Below are positions 36,980 to 49,417 of a DNA stretch of 64,000 nucleotides, one piece after another. The DNA is from Lunularia cruciata (taxonomy: Eukaryota > Streptophyta > Marchantiopsida > Lunulariales > Lunulariaceae): assembly GCA_948567375.1 (NCBI GenBank), contig OX419761.1, positions 11,632,243 to 11,696,242 on the forward strand. Reading direction: 5' to 3'. The position numbers and the translations under genes are program-made. Positions within the stretch are counted from its first letter, which is position 1; each line of letters begins with the position of its first letter. The notes beneath the pieces are model-generated. The model did no database searches. It had not been told where the DNA came from and was given only the letters and a program-made list of their open reading frames with translations.

Positions 36980-36984
36980 AATTC

Positions 36985-39900
36985 ACTACTATGATTTGTG
37001 CAAACAAAAGAAAGCAACCATGGTATAAGAACCTATAAGCAGATAGGGAGCTCTTTAAAGCCCATGCTCCTATTGGTGCGATAACCTTCTATGATATGAG
37101 ATTACATCACACCACTCTTTTGATGATTGAATGAGCATACATGGCACTAATAGATTAGAGAAAGTATGATTTATAGACTATCAAAAGTACATAGATAGTT
37201 TAGAAGTACATTTATGTGTGGGTAAATTTGTGCAAAACAGGAGGCTCTAAGGACATAACATCAAGTCTAGAATCTAAATAATTTAGCATCTAGATAGATG
37301 TTTATATAAGGGTAATCAAGTATATGTCCTACATGATTCTACTCTTTGCTTGACTTGATTGCAAAAAGTAAATGATCTCCTTATCTCATGTTTTGTTGGA
37401 GTATATAAGAGCAATCAGTTTCTTCAATGTTTTGGTCATTTTGGAGTAGATAAGACTTAAGATTTTCATCTTCATTAATATTCTTGGTAGCTTAAGATGT
37501 TTATATACTTATTCATTTATGTGAAAATTGAAGGTAATAATCTTGTCCAATCATTACCCATACTTACTTCACTTTAGGAGCAAGTTCATCATCACTTTTC
37601 TCCTTACCATTGCTCAAGGTTACATTATGATTGATGTGGATAAATTGAGTAGGCAAATCCACTTAGCTCTTATTTTTAACGCTCAATTAGCCAAGGTTTA
37701 ATTTTAACATTATGTTTCATCGTATCATCATCTCTTGAGGATACTCATGTTAGATATCAATCAATATCTCATGTAAAAACTCCCAAGCAAATATTCCTTG
37801 GGATTGTTTATCAGATTGTAATTTTTATTATTGTTCAAGTATTAAATTAGTCATTACCTATTAGCTGATCAAACTAAATGGGTCAACAGTACTTTACCAT
37901 ACATGCCTTTTATATTATGAATATGCTCTACAAGAACTAGTGTACTCTCCTTCTAGATGTAGAGGTTGCTTAGAACAACCCATAGCAAAAAATAGTAAAT
38001 TCTCTCCTTTCCTTTTGAAATATAATCAAGCCTTCAATTTTCTTAAAAGCTTATTCACTCCTCCATTTTCCACAATTCCTTGTATTTCCACACTTTGTCA
38101 CTTTATCTTCTTCCTTATAAGAAGCCAAGGCTCATCTGCATGTTGTCCATAATTTTTATAAACAATATCTTTGTATCCATCATAGTGACCTTCTTTATTT
38201 AATTAGTAACTATAAAGTCATGCTCTTTAGTCATAACTTTCTCTTACTCTTGATACTCCAGCTCATAATCTTACTCTTACTTAGATTGTACCTTTTCTAT
38301 CTTCACAATTATCTCTCTAGTTGTTTATTAACTTGATCTTCCACACCATATTTGTATTTATCGTATCTTCTGTACTCCCATGTTGTAATATTCATTTTCC
38401 AATATATGTTCTTTTCCTTCTTTAGTTCAAACACCTATAAGTACTATTATAGTTTAAGAGGGATATGAAAACTGATCAATCCTTGCCATACATATAGTCA
38501 ATTGTAGCACCAGCGTGTAGATTACAAATTAGTTTGAAGGGTTATCTGCGTTATGATGCTTCATGAGATCTTCTTCATAATACATTTCGCACTTGAGAGC
38601 ACAAATCTAGAGCATATGATGAAGTTTCGATCAACTTACAAAAGGAGAATGTGTAATAGTATCAGAATTTAGCAAAATATTTTAGTGTGAATTTAGCATA
38701 ATATTCTAGTGGAAATCTGAAATATAAAATACTTCAAAATACTAGATACTTCAAAACTACTTAGTTTGTTTTATAAAAGAGTATTAAAATGGTACCTAAT
38801 TTTTAGGGATTAAAAAATTGGCCAAGAAGGTCATTTGGCTACAAGGTTAAGTCATAATTATCTCAAGCAAGATTATCAAATCTTCGGGATAATTAATAAG
38901 CCTTGGGCAGTCTTCAAAATGTACTCCATTGAATTTCTAGTAGCTCTCTTCTATCTGCATTGCTTAATCCTTTGAGTTTTAGGCCTTCTACAACTGCTAG
39001 ATTAACTTCACATTACTGAACTCTATTTTAATATTTTCTTCAAATAATATATTCAGTGTATTAAATTACCAACCAAACATATCAAAAGAACTTCATTTTG
39101 AGCTCAAGATGAAGTTACATAGAGACTCCTGTTGACCTCATAAATCACAGTACTTCTTTTCAAGCTCGTCTTTGAATACATTAACTCGAGTTACTCAACC
39201 TAAAAAAACCTTTAACATGTTTTCACTTCTTCGCGAGTTAACCAACCAAACATTATATTTGAAAACCTATGTAAAAGGATATTTCCACGATAAAATTATT
39301 ATCAAAATTTATTATAAACCATAATAACTTTAAAAAAGAGAAAATTGTAGTCCTCTTTATTCTTTTGCATAGAAATTTTTTTAAGTAATATTGAGCACTA
39401 TATAACTAGTGTACTTGTTCCAACATTTTGTACTTTACTGGGAATACATCATTTTTATATTATAATAATAGAGAATAAATTATTTTAAAATAAATTTCAC
39501 AATAAAATAAATTTTTAATTATCTAAAATTATATTATAATTATCTTTCATCCTCTATTATTCAATTTTGTATCAATTTTAAATAAACTGTTTTATAGCTA
39601 CTATTTATTGAATTTGATGCATCATATGGTTTACAATATTTCATAATATGCCTTGCTGAGACTGAAACAATTTAATTGAAGAAAAAGTTGAGCTATTTGT
39701 TGTGGAGTCCAGTAAAATTTCTTATAATCATCTTAGTATGTCAAAAACATTTAGTGTTTTGATATCTTTGACTCTACACAAGCATTCTAAATTATATCTG
39801 ATATAGAAAGCTTTAGCAATCTCTCTTAAATATAAATATATAAATTTTTTTATTTTGATAGTATTATGCCAAATTTAGTACTACATGAATCTGATAAATA

Positions 39901-40100
39901 ATTTTAGCTTTGTTATAATGCCATTGCAACTATCTCTTCATAAAACATATACCAAATATTGAGGTCTAAAATATTTCTATTTATATCTTTGTGGACTTTT
40001 TCAATAGATCCTTGAATTGTTTCTTTCTTTATCATATTCAATGCTTCTTAAGCATCTATATTTAGTACAGTCCAAATTGGCTTACCATAGTTGTGCGTGT
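36985..40100. other. AT-rich sequence with faint gypsy integrase relic
   Basis: Plus-strand stretches near 37,430-37,520 (GHFGVDKT followed by LKMFIY) and near 37,850-37,900 (LLADQTKQVNSTL) recall the zinc and core regions of a Ty3/gypsy integrase. Near 37,940-38,100 a possible downstream part continues. The relic is very old. From about 38,600 to 40,000 the sequence is extremely AT-rich and has no gene. Confidence 0.4.
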
Positions 40101-40279
40101 GATGCACTTTAGGATCATGACAGTGCATCACATGCTCAATGTGCAACATGCAAGGTCTCCAAGTATAGGGGTATATAGCGAGGTTACCTCTTTGTTCCTT
40201 TAGCCTTGGAGTTATATGGAGTGATGGACATAAGCGTTCTACATATTTGTTAAGGAGTGCACAAAGAGATTATCATATT

Positions 40280-40710
40280 GGACATTGAGGGATACCACTC
40301 TCACTCTCATACTTTGTAACATATTTTAGACAGAGTATGTTTATTGCTCTTTGTAGAACAATGGACACAAGCTAATATACTACAAAGTATGAGTATGAGA
40401 GTGAGAGTGGTATGGATTGCATCAACCAATGCTCTTTGTAGAAGAGCATTGCCTAATAGAATCTATATCACTCTCACTCTCATACTTTAGATAATTTATG
40501 TCCATTGCTCTATAGAGAACATTGGTTGATGCAATCTATATCACTCTCACACTCTCGTACTTTAGATAATTTATGTCCATTGTTCTATAGAGAATATTGG
40601 TTGATGCAATCATAATCACTCTCACTCTCCTACTTTAGATAATTTATGTCCATTGTTCTACAGAGAACATTGGTTGATGCAATCCATAGGAGAACAATTA
40701 CTCTAGGTGA
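40280..40710. repeat. 75-bp satellite array with an inverted unit
   Basis: Three direct units, marked by tttagataatttatgtccat at 40,486, 40,561 and 40,636, have an exact 75-base period. To their left a related unit runs in the opposite orientation (about 40,345-40,460), and a further direct partial unit lies at about 40,285-40,340. The inverted neighbours could fold into a long hairpin. Confidence 0.85.
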
Positions 40711-40890
40711 TATTTCATAATATGCTCTAGTAATTTGTAGATTGTCCGATATGCTTGGGTATCTTAGGTATAGTTGCACATATCTTAGGTGTGGTTGTGC
40801 AGATTTCTCATATTGAAACTATTGGAGCCTAGTCCCAATTCTACATCATTTGTCTCTCCCTTGTGGGGCTTGATGGGGTCTTTTCATCTT

Positions 40891-41002
40891 CTTGTGTTCT
40901 ATGAGCTTTCTTCTCTTCGGCTTTATGAGGTATGCATCAGTAGACACTTGTGTTCTATGAGTTTTCTTCTCTTCGGCTTTATGAGGTATGCATCAGTAGA
41001 CA
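40891..41002. repeat. 56-bp tandem duplication
   Basis: Two nearly identical 56-base copies begin cttgtgttctatga and differ at one position or so. Confidence 0.88.
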
Positions 41003-44001
41003 CGCCCACATCCACAAAGAGAAACGACGCTGATTCAAGGGTACTCTAGTCAGAGGTAGGAGGATGTTAAAACAAGCTGAAAACCTGCAAGCCGCCAATT
41101 AAAATCTCAAACTAATGGAAACTGCAGGGGAATCTTATGGAGTTTGTGCGATGCGATACAACAGACTGAAACTCTAGATCTGATGTGTACAGCCTGAGAA
41201 CTCTTTGTGACTGATTCCTGAGTATCGGAATCGGAGAGTACTTATTTAAACTAAGCCCTGGGGTACCAACGAAGCTCCTGCTTATCCCACGACTTGTGAA
41301 CCTCCAAATGTCGCAAAAGGACACACACTGCTGTTCCGTGAGCTTGCATGACCGGGGTTGAATTACAACACGGTTGATACATTTAAAGTAGTTTCCGTCG
41401 AAATTTCTTTCACGGGTGTGCGACTCAAATGATTAGAACAGGTGAACGGACGGGCCTGCCGCTTCATGTACTTCTTCAGAGCACAGCATCCACGAAATAT
41501 AAACCGAACCATGCTCAGGATATGAACTGAATTTTGCAGCGGCTATTACTCTATCAGAACTGAAGCGATTTCTGTGAATTCACGACCGGGGGAATTGGTC
41601 CGTCACGAATCAGTTGGACCAAAGAATTGCAGGTGATTGAGCAGCTAGGTATTTACTTCTTGCGGAGTTTGAACAGTATGTATGAGACATGTTTGTACAA
41701 GATTTGATGAATTCGACTTTGACAAGCTAATTGACAAGAATGCAATTCGCCTATCGGCTATTAGGAAATATGCTAGGGTAGGTGGATTATGCTCTAGATA
41801 TGTGGATGTGTTCTCTATGGAGCTCGTCAGGCTGATCAACCGTGGATGGCTTTTGAAACACTTTTTAGACCTCTCTTGATTGAGGTATTTCAGTATTTTC
41901 TAAAAAGCGCGCGTTGACAAAACACGAGCAAGGATATGCAGATAACAGAGTATCTACGGTTCAGACAATGGGTCCTCTCTGGTGTGTGTCACATGAAGTA
42001 GACGGCGAGGAAGCTTATGAAATTGTTTTTGCATTTCTCCAGAGGCAAAACGAGCCGTGTCTTTAGTGAATGATCATGAGAACAGAGATCTAGAATTCAG
42101 ATCATTCACTATGTGTTCCCGCAGATGATCATAAATTGGGAGCAAAAGCCTCTAAATTCGCAGGAGTGTGTAAGTTCGCAGGATTCGAGATAACTTTCTC
42201 CCTCAAGTAATCTGCATCATATACATCCCCTCCTTGGGTCAAATTAATCGAACACTTGGATCTATTTTACAAGTTCTCGAATCCATAGGGTTCCGTGTTT
42301 TCAAGAGGCAAGGTCATGAAAGAAGCACAATGGTAATCGAAGGTAGTTGTACAGGTAGTTGCAGGGAACTTCTGGACACAAGACCTGCTATAATTTGCAG
42401 GGCTAGCAATATCGCGTTTACAAATGGTTTTTATTCCTACCGTTAACCAGTATGACGAGCAGTGTGAAAGGCACATATGGGAAATAGGTGGAAAAGGGGA
42501 GATTTTGGACCTCCATCTGCTTAGTATACAAGATTCTGAACGATGGATTTTTTTTTAAGATCTCGACACCAGCAGAGAACTTCTATCCACGAGAAGGGCA
42601 GGTAACAGTTCAACAAATAAATTGTGTGAAGTGCGTGATCCAGCTCCTAGATCAAAGCTAGCATTCAGGATTTAGACATGCTGGACAACACCTGTTCATT
42701 CTCTTTAGATGGAAAAGGTTTAGGTGTTGTTTGGGACCAACTTCCTCCAAGATTATTTTACCTTTACGTTTATTCTTAAAGACTTCGAGAAGACTACATC
42801 CGACGGCCAACAGTTTTATATTCAGTATCGAGGCAGTCAGCGATTCTGAATGCAATTGAATCAGTAAAGCTAACAAGTTTTGCAACCCCGATCTGAGCAG
42901 CTTTCATAGCTCATTGGCTATTCGCAGATCCTAATCTTGTGAGTCAGGATGTCATGCAGCAATGTTGGATAAGTTCAATTAATATACGAAGATACCATAA
43001 AGTCGGGTCCGCAGCAAATTTCTAATTTGGTAGTCGACTGGTTTCGTCTCACACAAACTTCTCACTCAGCTACAGTGATACCGTGTATGCTCAACGCTTA
43101 CCTATAAATCAAAGTTCGCACAACTGTGTGAATATACATGTAATCTAACTAGGAGGAGATCGGAGAAACGTTAAACAGATCCGAATCTGTCTATCAGATT
43201 AGAGTTCAGATATTGTCGGTATATAGATCGTGTTGCACACAGTCATACAAAACCCGAACTACTATGAAATTGTTTATGAGCTGTGCATTATAAAGGAGAT
43301 CAGATTCACATGCTGGATACATAACGTGCTTTGCACAACCATCATGCAGTCAGGTGGATTCTACTCTAAGATCTAATTTTTTTCATTCCAGAGCTGATTG
43401 AATTGGCAATTGCCTGCTGTTGTATCACTCAGATCTTATGACCCGCACGAATACATACTAGCTACGGGGGAAAGGGAACAGAGAAAAGGAGCGATCAAAG
43501 AAAAATTGGGCTAATTTGTGAAATACCGCATCACTTACGTTTGATACATACAAGTCTGTCCCTAGATCCGCAATCTGGGTGAGGTGGAACTCGAAACCTG
43601 CGATAGAACGACCCATCAGAGCACGAGTGCAAATCGGGTATCATCCATGATACTAGGTCTATTCTGTCAATGGAGCAGCTAAATTTTGACTAGTTTTAGG
43701 TAGTTATCATGATTATAAAACTCTACATCTTTGCATAAATACAATTATGTTCAATGTATCTAGTGTTTAAACAACAGACCTTTGCCGCTTCTACATCTGG
43801 ATCCCAGGAACGCAATTTTCGGGTGTTCCTGCAGGCAAGTAGAGTTCATAAGAACCTCAATTACTAGTACAGCTTGTACATTAACTCCACATATCCGGAA
43901 GCTTAGCATTGCTCAATTGATAAGATTCAGCACTGAATTCAGCTCTCTTGAGTCGGACACTGACATAGTTGCAAGTGTCAAAGCTTTTAATTTCTATTAC
44001 C
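41003..44001. other. Intergenic sequence downstream of the KNOX gene
   Basis: The composition is host-like and less AT-rich than the element-rich stretches. No gene is recognised with confidence. The right end should hold the 3' untranslated region of the minus-strand KNOX gene. One plausible small ORF at 41,682-41,879 is listed separately. Confidence 0.4.
41682..41879 (+). CDS. Small hypothetical ORF, 65 codons
   Basis: It starts with ATG and encodes an Arg- and Leu-rich peptide (begins MRHVCTRFDEFDFDKLIDKN) of coding-like composition. It is not recognised, and no splice partner or domain is evident. It may be a gene fragment or chance. Confidence 0.2.
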   Translation: MRHVCTRFDEFDFDKLIDKNAIRLSAIRKYARVGGLCSRYVDVFSMELVRLINRGWLLKHFLDLS

Positions 44002-47000
44002 CTAACCCTTGCGACCTTTGTTGTTGGAAGTCAATGCCAACGGGTTGTTGTGCCAGTTCCGCTTTCTCTGGTTGATGAACCAGTTGTTCACTTGTTTCAG
44101 TTCGAGTCCAGTCTTCTTGATGAGGAATTCCTTCTCATCCTCCTATATTTAACCACAGTTCCATACGGGCCATGTCAACTGCTTATGGAGTAGAATCGCC
44201 CTATCATAATAACGTAAAAAGTAGATTGATAACAAGCTGGCATTCAAGAGAACACAGTCAGACAATGGTAGACTGGCCCTTGCGCTCAAACATACTCTCC
44301 ACCAGGCGAGCCCCTGCACCACTGGACAGGCCAATGATTTCTGTCAATTGTGACCGCCTAGTTTGCCGGTCGATTTTGACAGCGATACTGACGTGGTCAC
44401 GTTAGGGTCCAAAAGCACATTCGCGACTTTGTGCACCTTGCTTCACCGTTACCAACTGTATTATCACTTTCACATTGTAACCTGTATCAATGTGGGATCA
44501 TCCACTGTCTAAGTATGTCCTTTTGAATGCCAGCGTGCCGGTCACCACAGTCCCCATTCAGCCTGTCAAGAGGGATACTAGGTCCAAGGAGGATATATGC
44601 CACAGGGTCAGTCAAGAAGGTATTTGAGCCCATTGGCTCTAAGTATACATCTGCATTAGAGTAAATTCTAGAAAGTAACCAAAAGACATATCTTGTATAT
44701 TAGGACTTCATGGAACTTCAGAAACTTCAAGGACTTCAAGATTTGGAGTCCTACCGTTGGATAAGGCCACTTGCTATGGGAATCCCACCACCCTTTCAAG
44801 ATGGTTGTTGTCCCTTCAGGTAGTTTGCCGGCTCTGCGCTTTCTCATGATTTCTTCTCTCACTTCAGCTATCTTTGCTCGATAATGATCCTATAAACATT
44901 GATTGAATTTACCATTTGTTAGAAAGAGCCTAAAATTTCATACCATATTCTGACAGCAGTTTCTTGAAAGTAGGCAAAACTATGATCAACATGTGTTTTC
45001 ATAAGCTCCAAATTTTAAGCACCTTGAGGACAAAAAGATATTTGAGCTTTCTTTCAACGCATGAGAAGATGCGAAAGATGGTTACTGTCGAAGGTATTTG
45101 GAAATAATAGTGATCGATAACATGTGTCCAGAAACTAGATGCAGATGCTTCCTATTGCATTTATAATCAGAACATGCAAGCCTTGTAAGACTTTGTAAGT
45201 CCAGATGATATCAACGGAAATTCGTACTACTATCTAATGATGTTCTCTTACAATTTAATTCAGCCATCAATTATCTACTAGAGCTAGCAGCTAAGAGTAA
45301 CCAATCGTTAGCTAGTGCATGAGCGAAGGTCATAGATTGATAGAAAGACAATACTTCGTCACTAGGAAGTTTTGTCCCCACGAATCAGATCAGCATCCAT
45401 CTACTCTCACGCGGAGGGCTACTTGTAAGCATATGCTCGAGTTTCAAGGCAAGGACTTAATCATTACCTTGTCAGAAAATCTGCAATATTCCTGAATGTA
45501 ACCCAAACCCTCATCATGGATAATGAGCCTACTTTAAAATATACTTGCTCTGTGCCTCCGATACTTCGCGTGTCTGCTTGTTCATGTACGATACAGCCCC
45601 TACTTATGCCTACAGCTTGTCTTGACCGTGGATCAGGATGCACTGATTGACGGTGTAATTCATAAAGAAGGGGAATCGGGATCTAGGCTTTTCCTCGACC
45701 CTTGGATTTGAGCATTCAAGCAAGGGTCGAGGGAGCTCGGGTATAAGTTTATGCTCCTGTGACAGTCGTATTAAATAGCAGTTCTTGAAGTGTAGAGTCT
45801 CCAGAAACTATGGGAGATGGAAGTTCCAGTTTCGTGGTTAATCGACCGCACTATTTGATTGGTAGGCTGTCTTAAGCTTCATAAGCAGGATAAGTGCTAT
45901 AGCAGCGCTCAGTTTCCAGGTAGGAGTTGAACCCTGGGCTGTTGCTTGAGCTGGATATGTTTGGCATTGTGAGATCTGCATGTTGACTCGTTGCTAGTGA
46001 AGAAAGTATTGCCCTTGAAATAAGATCACGTAATCAGGTCTAGAATGCTGCTCAGGATATGATTTGGTGTTAACTTACAATTCCAAGAGTGGCCTTCAGC
46101 TCCTTTTTCACACGCTCCATCAAATTGCGCTCTGAATCAGAAGGACTAAATGGCCCGAATAATCCGCCGTTAACGTCCACGTTGAAATCAACTTCTCCTT
46201 CGCCGTCATCACTGTCAACGTCGTCGTCTTCATCCTCGGACATAGTCGGGCCTGATGTCAACCTTGGGGAAATGCGCTTTCCTGCCAGAATATGAAGATC
46301 TCACGAGGAGTTATCCTTCAGAAGCGCTAGATACGCACAAAAGCTTTTTAATTCGGAAAAGAATAGTTCAGAAACTCAAGGAGGTGCTTAAACTTGAAAA
46401 GGTAAAGTGAATCAGTTTCCCGCTGACAGGCTGTTAGTTATTCCGAAAGTTAGATGCGTACCTGTAGTCTCAAAAAGCTCTCGCTCCATATGCCATAGAC
46501 GGGCGAAAGTTTGTTGCCCGTGCAAGATCAAACGTTGCTCGAGACTCGCTCGATAACGTTGAAGATTTACCAGATATTTCTTCTGTGATCACATTAAAGG
46601 TACAGTCTAGGTTTAGATATTCATGCTAACGCTCCAGGCGATGAGCTTGTAGAACATCTTATTCTCGTGGCCCTGACAGATGATTAATTTCATCCAAATA
46701 TTACATAAACTCACAGCATAAGCGCGAATATATCAACTCACCAGAAAATTTTCAAAGTTCTTTTCGTCCATTGCGCTCTTTTCATGTGGTTGCCGAACGA
46801 AGGGCACGTACTTCTCGTACACTGCCGGAGATTTTTTCAACTGAAGCTCAATCTCATGAGCCTGGTGTTCTGGAGTGAGCAGACGAATGATGTCAACATG
46901 GGTCCTCAACATTTGAGGAAATAGAGAATGGACACAAGCTCTTGCCCTGAACCTTGCACTCTCAATGGGCGCCAAGGTTATTCTTTGGACCGCAATAAAA

Positions 47001-47854
47001 GTTGCTTGTTCATGTTCGTTTCTCTGTTGCGATTGTGCTCCTGCATCCACACCAAGCTTAAGACCTGGTGCCTCTTCGTTGGGGTTTAACTCATTCCCAT
47101 GATCATGATTCCTCGTTTGCGATCCTCCACGCTGAAAGTGGTTAGTCCATGTGACCGCTGCTGGCAGACGGGTGTTGGGAAGCATTGTCTGTGTAGCATT
47201 GACGTTAGATGAAGAAGGCCCAGACAGCGAGGCAGCCACGGGGGTATACTGTGATGTCTTTGCCATACCCAAAGCCACTTGAGAATGCTGCTGGCCGTCC
47301 GTCTGCAGGCGGCTATGGTTCGGAGCATGGGTCGAACCCTGCATACCCAAAGTTGTCGTAGTTAGACCAGATGCAAGAGCTGCTGGTGTAGACGGGGCTC
47401 CAGAGTTGTTGCTGTAACTGTGATCATGATCAGATGGTATACTCGACCTCAACCAGTCATGCTCCTGAACATCTACCGTTCCTCTACTAGGAAGAAGATG
47501 TCCATACTGCACTCCAGCACCGGTTGACTGCGGCGATGACATCCATGAAGTATTTTTGTTGCTCAAGTTAGCCCTTAGTAAGTCCTCTATGCGTGGCTTC
47601 CTATCCTCCTCCTCAGCCGCCTCCTGCTTTAGTCGCTCCAACTCACCTCCTCTTGCGCGGTAGTTCTGAGCATCAGATTCCGGCAATCGAGTGCCATTCC
47701 TCCACTCATTGACTCCAAACTGCACGACTTGCTGCAACGATGTCATGTCTCCATTATCTTGAAAAGGCGATTGAAGATTCTGATTATCGCTGCCACTGGA
47801 CAGTTGTTGATACATTGGATACGTGAGATCTGTAACGTTGTTTATGCTCGACAT
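44002..47854 (-). CDS. KNOX2: Class II KNOX (KNOTTED1-like) TALE homeobox transcription factor
   Basis: Nuclear DNA-binding regulator that normally pairs with BELL proteins. Exons on the minus strand: 47854-46742, 46582-46462, 46281-46079, 44889-44755, 44142-44002, giving about 570 residues with clean GT/AG junctions. Residues 1-285 are Ser/Asn/Gln-rich and low complexity. KNOX1 is about 290-371 ([15 protein letters not shown]). KNOX2 begins in exon 2 ([18 protein letters not shown]). An acidic run with [13 protein letters not shown] and the ELK segment ([13 protein letters not shown]) fill exon 3. The homeodomain in exons 4-5 has the TALE insertion WPYP and recognition helix [26 protein letters not shown] and KRNWHNNP are class II signatures. 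In mosses class II KNOX genes keep the diploid phase from expressing haploid development. KNOX1 is unusually divergent. The start is the first in-frame ATG after a stop at 47903-47905. Confidence 0.93.
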
Positions 47855-48011
47855 ATTGACCAACTCCAAATTCTGCGATCGCTCACCGTGCGCGTGCTGC
47901 CTTTACTGGTTCTTCCAGGAACAGACTGAAAACCAAATCGTGCTGGGATTTCTCCCTCTAACTTCTCTGGTTCTGCTTGCCGAGTTGCATACCCTTCTTC
48001 CAAGATGACTT

Positions 48012-48311
48012 CTAAGACAACGAATATTCGTGTTGCAAGAGGTTGAAAAATGCTCGTTTGAAGCAGAAAACTTGAATTTGGATACTTGGCAAAAAATTCG
48101 TAGTGTATCGCAATGCGTATGACCCCGGCCCAGTGCACCCACTTCCTGTCACCCGTTCAAACAAGTGACCCTTGTTGGGTTCATTACTGATGTACGTGTG
48201 CTCAATCGGTGCAGGTACTTCTCGGGGGGCCGATCGGTCTTTGATGTTGCTAGACTCACCAACTTCTATTATCTCAACGGATGCGTGTGCTCCACCGCCA
48301 CTCCACGCCAT
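48012..48311 (-). CDS. ORF upstream of KNOX: possible upstream ORF or first exon
   Basis: A 99-codon ORF from ATG 48,311. Its first 57 residues (MAWSGGGAHASVEIIEVGES and on) have coding-like composition. Its end is less convincing. A donor after GAACGG near 48,140 and acceptors at 47,897 or 47,873 would join it in phase to the open frame ahead of the KNOX ATG. It could thus be an alternative KNOX N-terminus. Otherwise it is a leader ORF. Which is correct cannot be told from the sequence. Confidence 0.3.
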   Translation of the reverse strand: MAWSGGGAHASVEIIEVGESSNIKDRSAPREVPAPIEHTYISNEPNKGHLFERVTGSGCTGPGSYALRYTTNFLPSIQIQVFCFKRAFFNLLQHEYSLS

Positions 48312-49193
48312 CGAGATGGCGACTGCGAGAACGCCCTGATAGCAGCCCGTTGTGAACCTTAATTAAATTCGTACGGAAGAAACCATTCTTTGTACGTGAA
48401 CGCACCTTTCTCACAGGCTTGACAGAGCTGGCATGTTCCAGAATTCGGGAGTCCCCGTCGCCATCGAACTGGTGAACCGACCTTACTTAACGCAAGGCAA
48501 AGAACGAAGGAAACCTTGCAGTGGAGACATTTGTGTCTAGCAGAAATTAAAGTCTTAGTACATAGACTATACTCAAATCAAATTGGTTCAGATTATAAAA
48601 CGCTCATGTTCTCTGGGCGCGAACTTAGCTTTAAATATCTATCTGTTCTGAGAGCAGAAATGCAGTAAGTAGTTTGGTGGATGGCTATTTACGTCTTCAC
48701 ATTACCTGTACGTGTTTTCGAACTTCTAGATTAAAAGGCCCATTCTACTCATTTTAAACTTTAAATGAATACAAATCCTTATAGATTTTATGTTTCATTC
48801 TAGGATATAAGATATACTAATTCAATGATAAAAGACAGAAAGAAAGGCTCAAATCATAAATTTGAGATACATTGGGAAGTTAACCAAGGGATTGGGAAGT
48901 TTACGAAGGGAGGGGAGAGGATACATGAATGCCGCAAAAATTTTTACTTTTCTTTTGAAACAAGGATTGAAGAAAGTCATGCTCTTTATGTGTTTTACCA
49001 AATTGGATGTCTTGAACGAAGCGATCCAAGTGTCATATACAGTGCGGCCGGGGAAAGGATCTAGTATCTTGTACCTAAACGTTGACGTTAAGATGAGTTG
49101 CGGAAAGGTCCCATTATGTTTATGAAGATCCAAACCTTCGTTAAAGATTCTATGGATAGTTACTCGACATGGCAATCACTCGGGACGCTTGGA
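48312..49193. other. Region upstream of the KNOX gene
   Basis: This presumably includes the KNOX promoter and 5' leader, but no specific element is supported. Small ORFs on both strands near 48,825-49,175 are not recognised. Confidence 0.35.
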
Positions 49194-49410
49194 ATCCAGT
49201 CCGGGGGCAGAACTGGGATATAAGGCTAATACGTCTGGAAGTAGAACGAGACGAACTTCGAACTTGCACGGAGCGAATGAAAGGGTGGGTTCCGGCTGGC
49301 TATCCAGTCCGGAAGCAGAATTGGGATATAAGGCTATTATGTCTGGAAGTAGAACGAGACGAACTTCGAACTTGCCCGGAGCGAATGAAGGGTTGGGTTC
49401 CGGCAGGCAA
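49194..49410. repeat. 108-bp tandem duplication
   Basis: Two copies start atccagtccgg at 49,194 and 49,302 with a period of 108 and about ten differences. The period is a multiple of three, and two plus-strand frames stay open across both copies, giving 36-residue repeats (VERDELRTC, SGSRTRRTSNL). The surrounding ORF (49,169-49,417) begins with MAITRDAWNPVR. No family is recognised. Confidence 0.85.
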
Positions 49411-49417
49411 TAGATAA

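Noticed and set aside
46089-46295. Plus-strand ORF rich in serine
   Set aside because: It is the antisense of the acidic exon 3 of the KNOX gene; the Ser run mirrors Asp/Glu codons.
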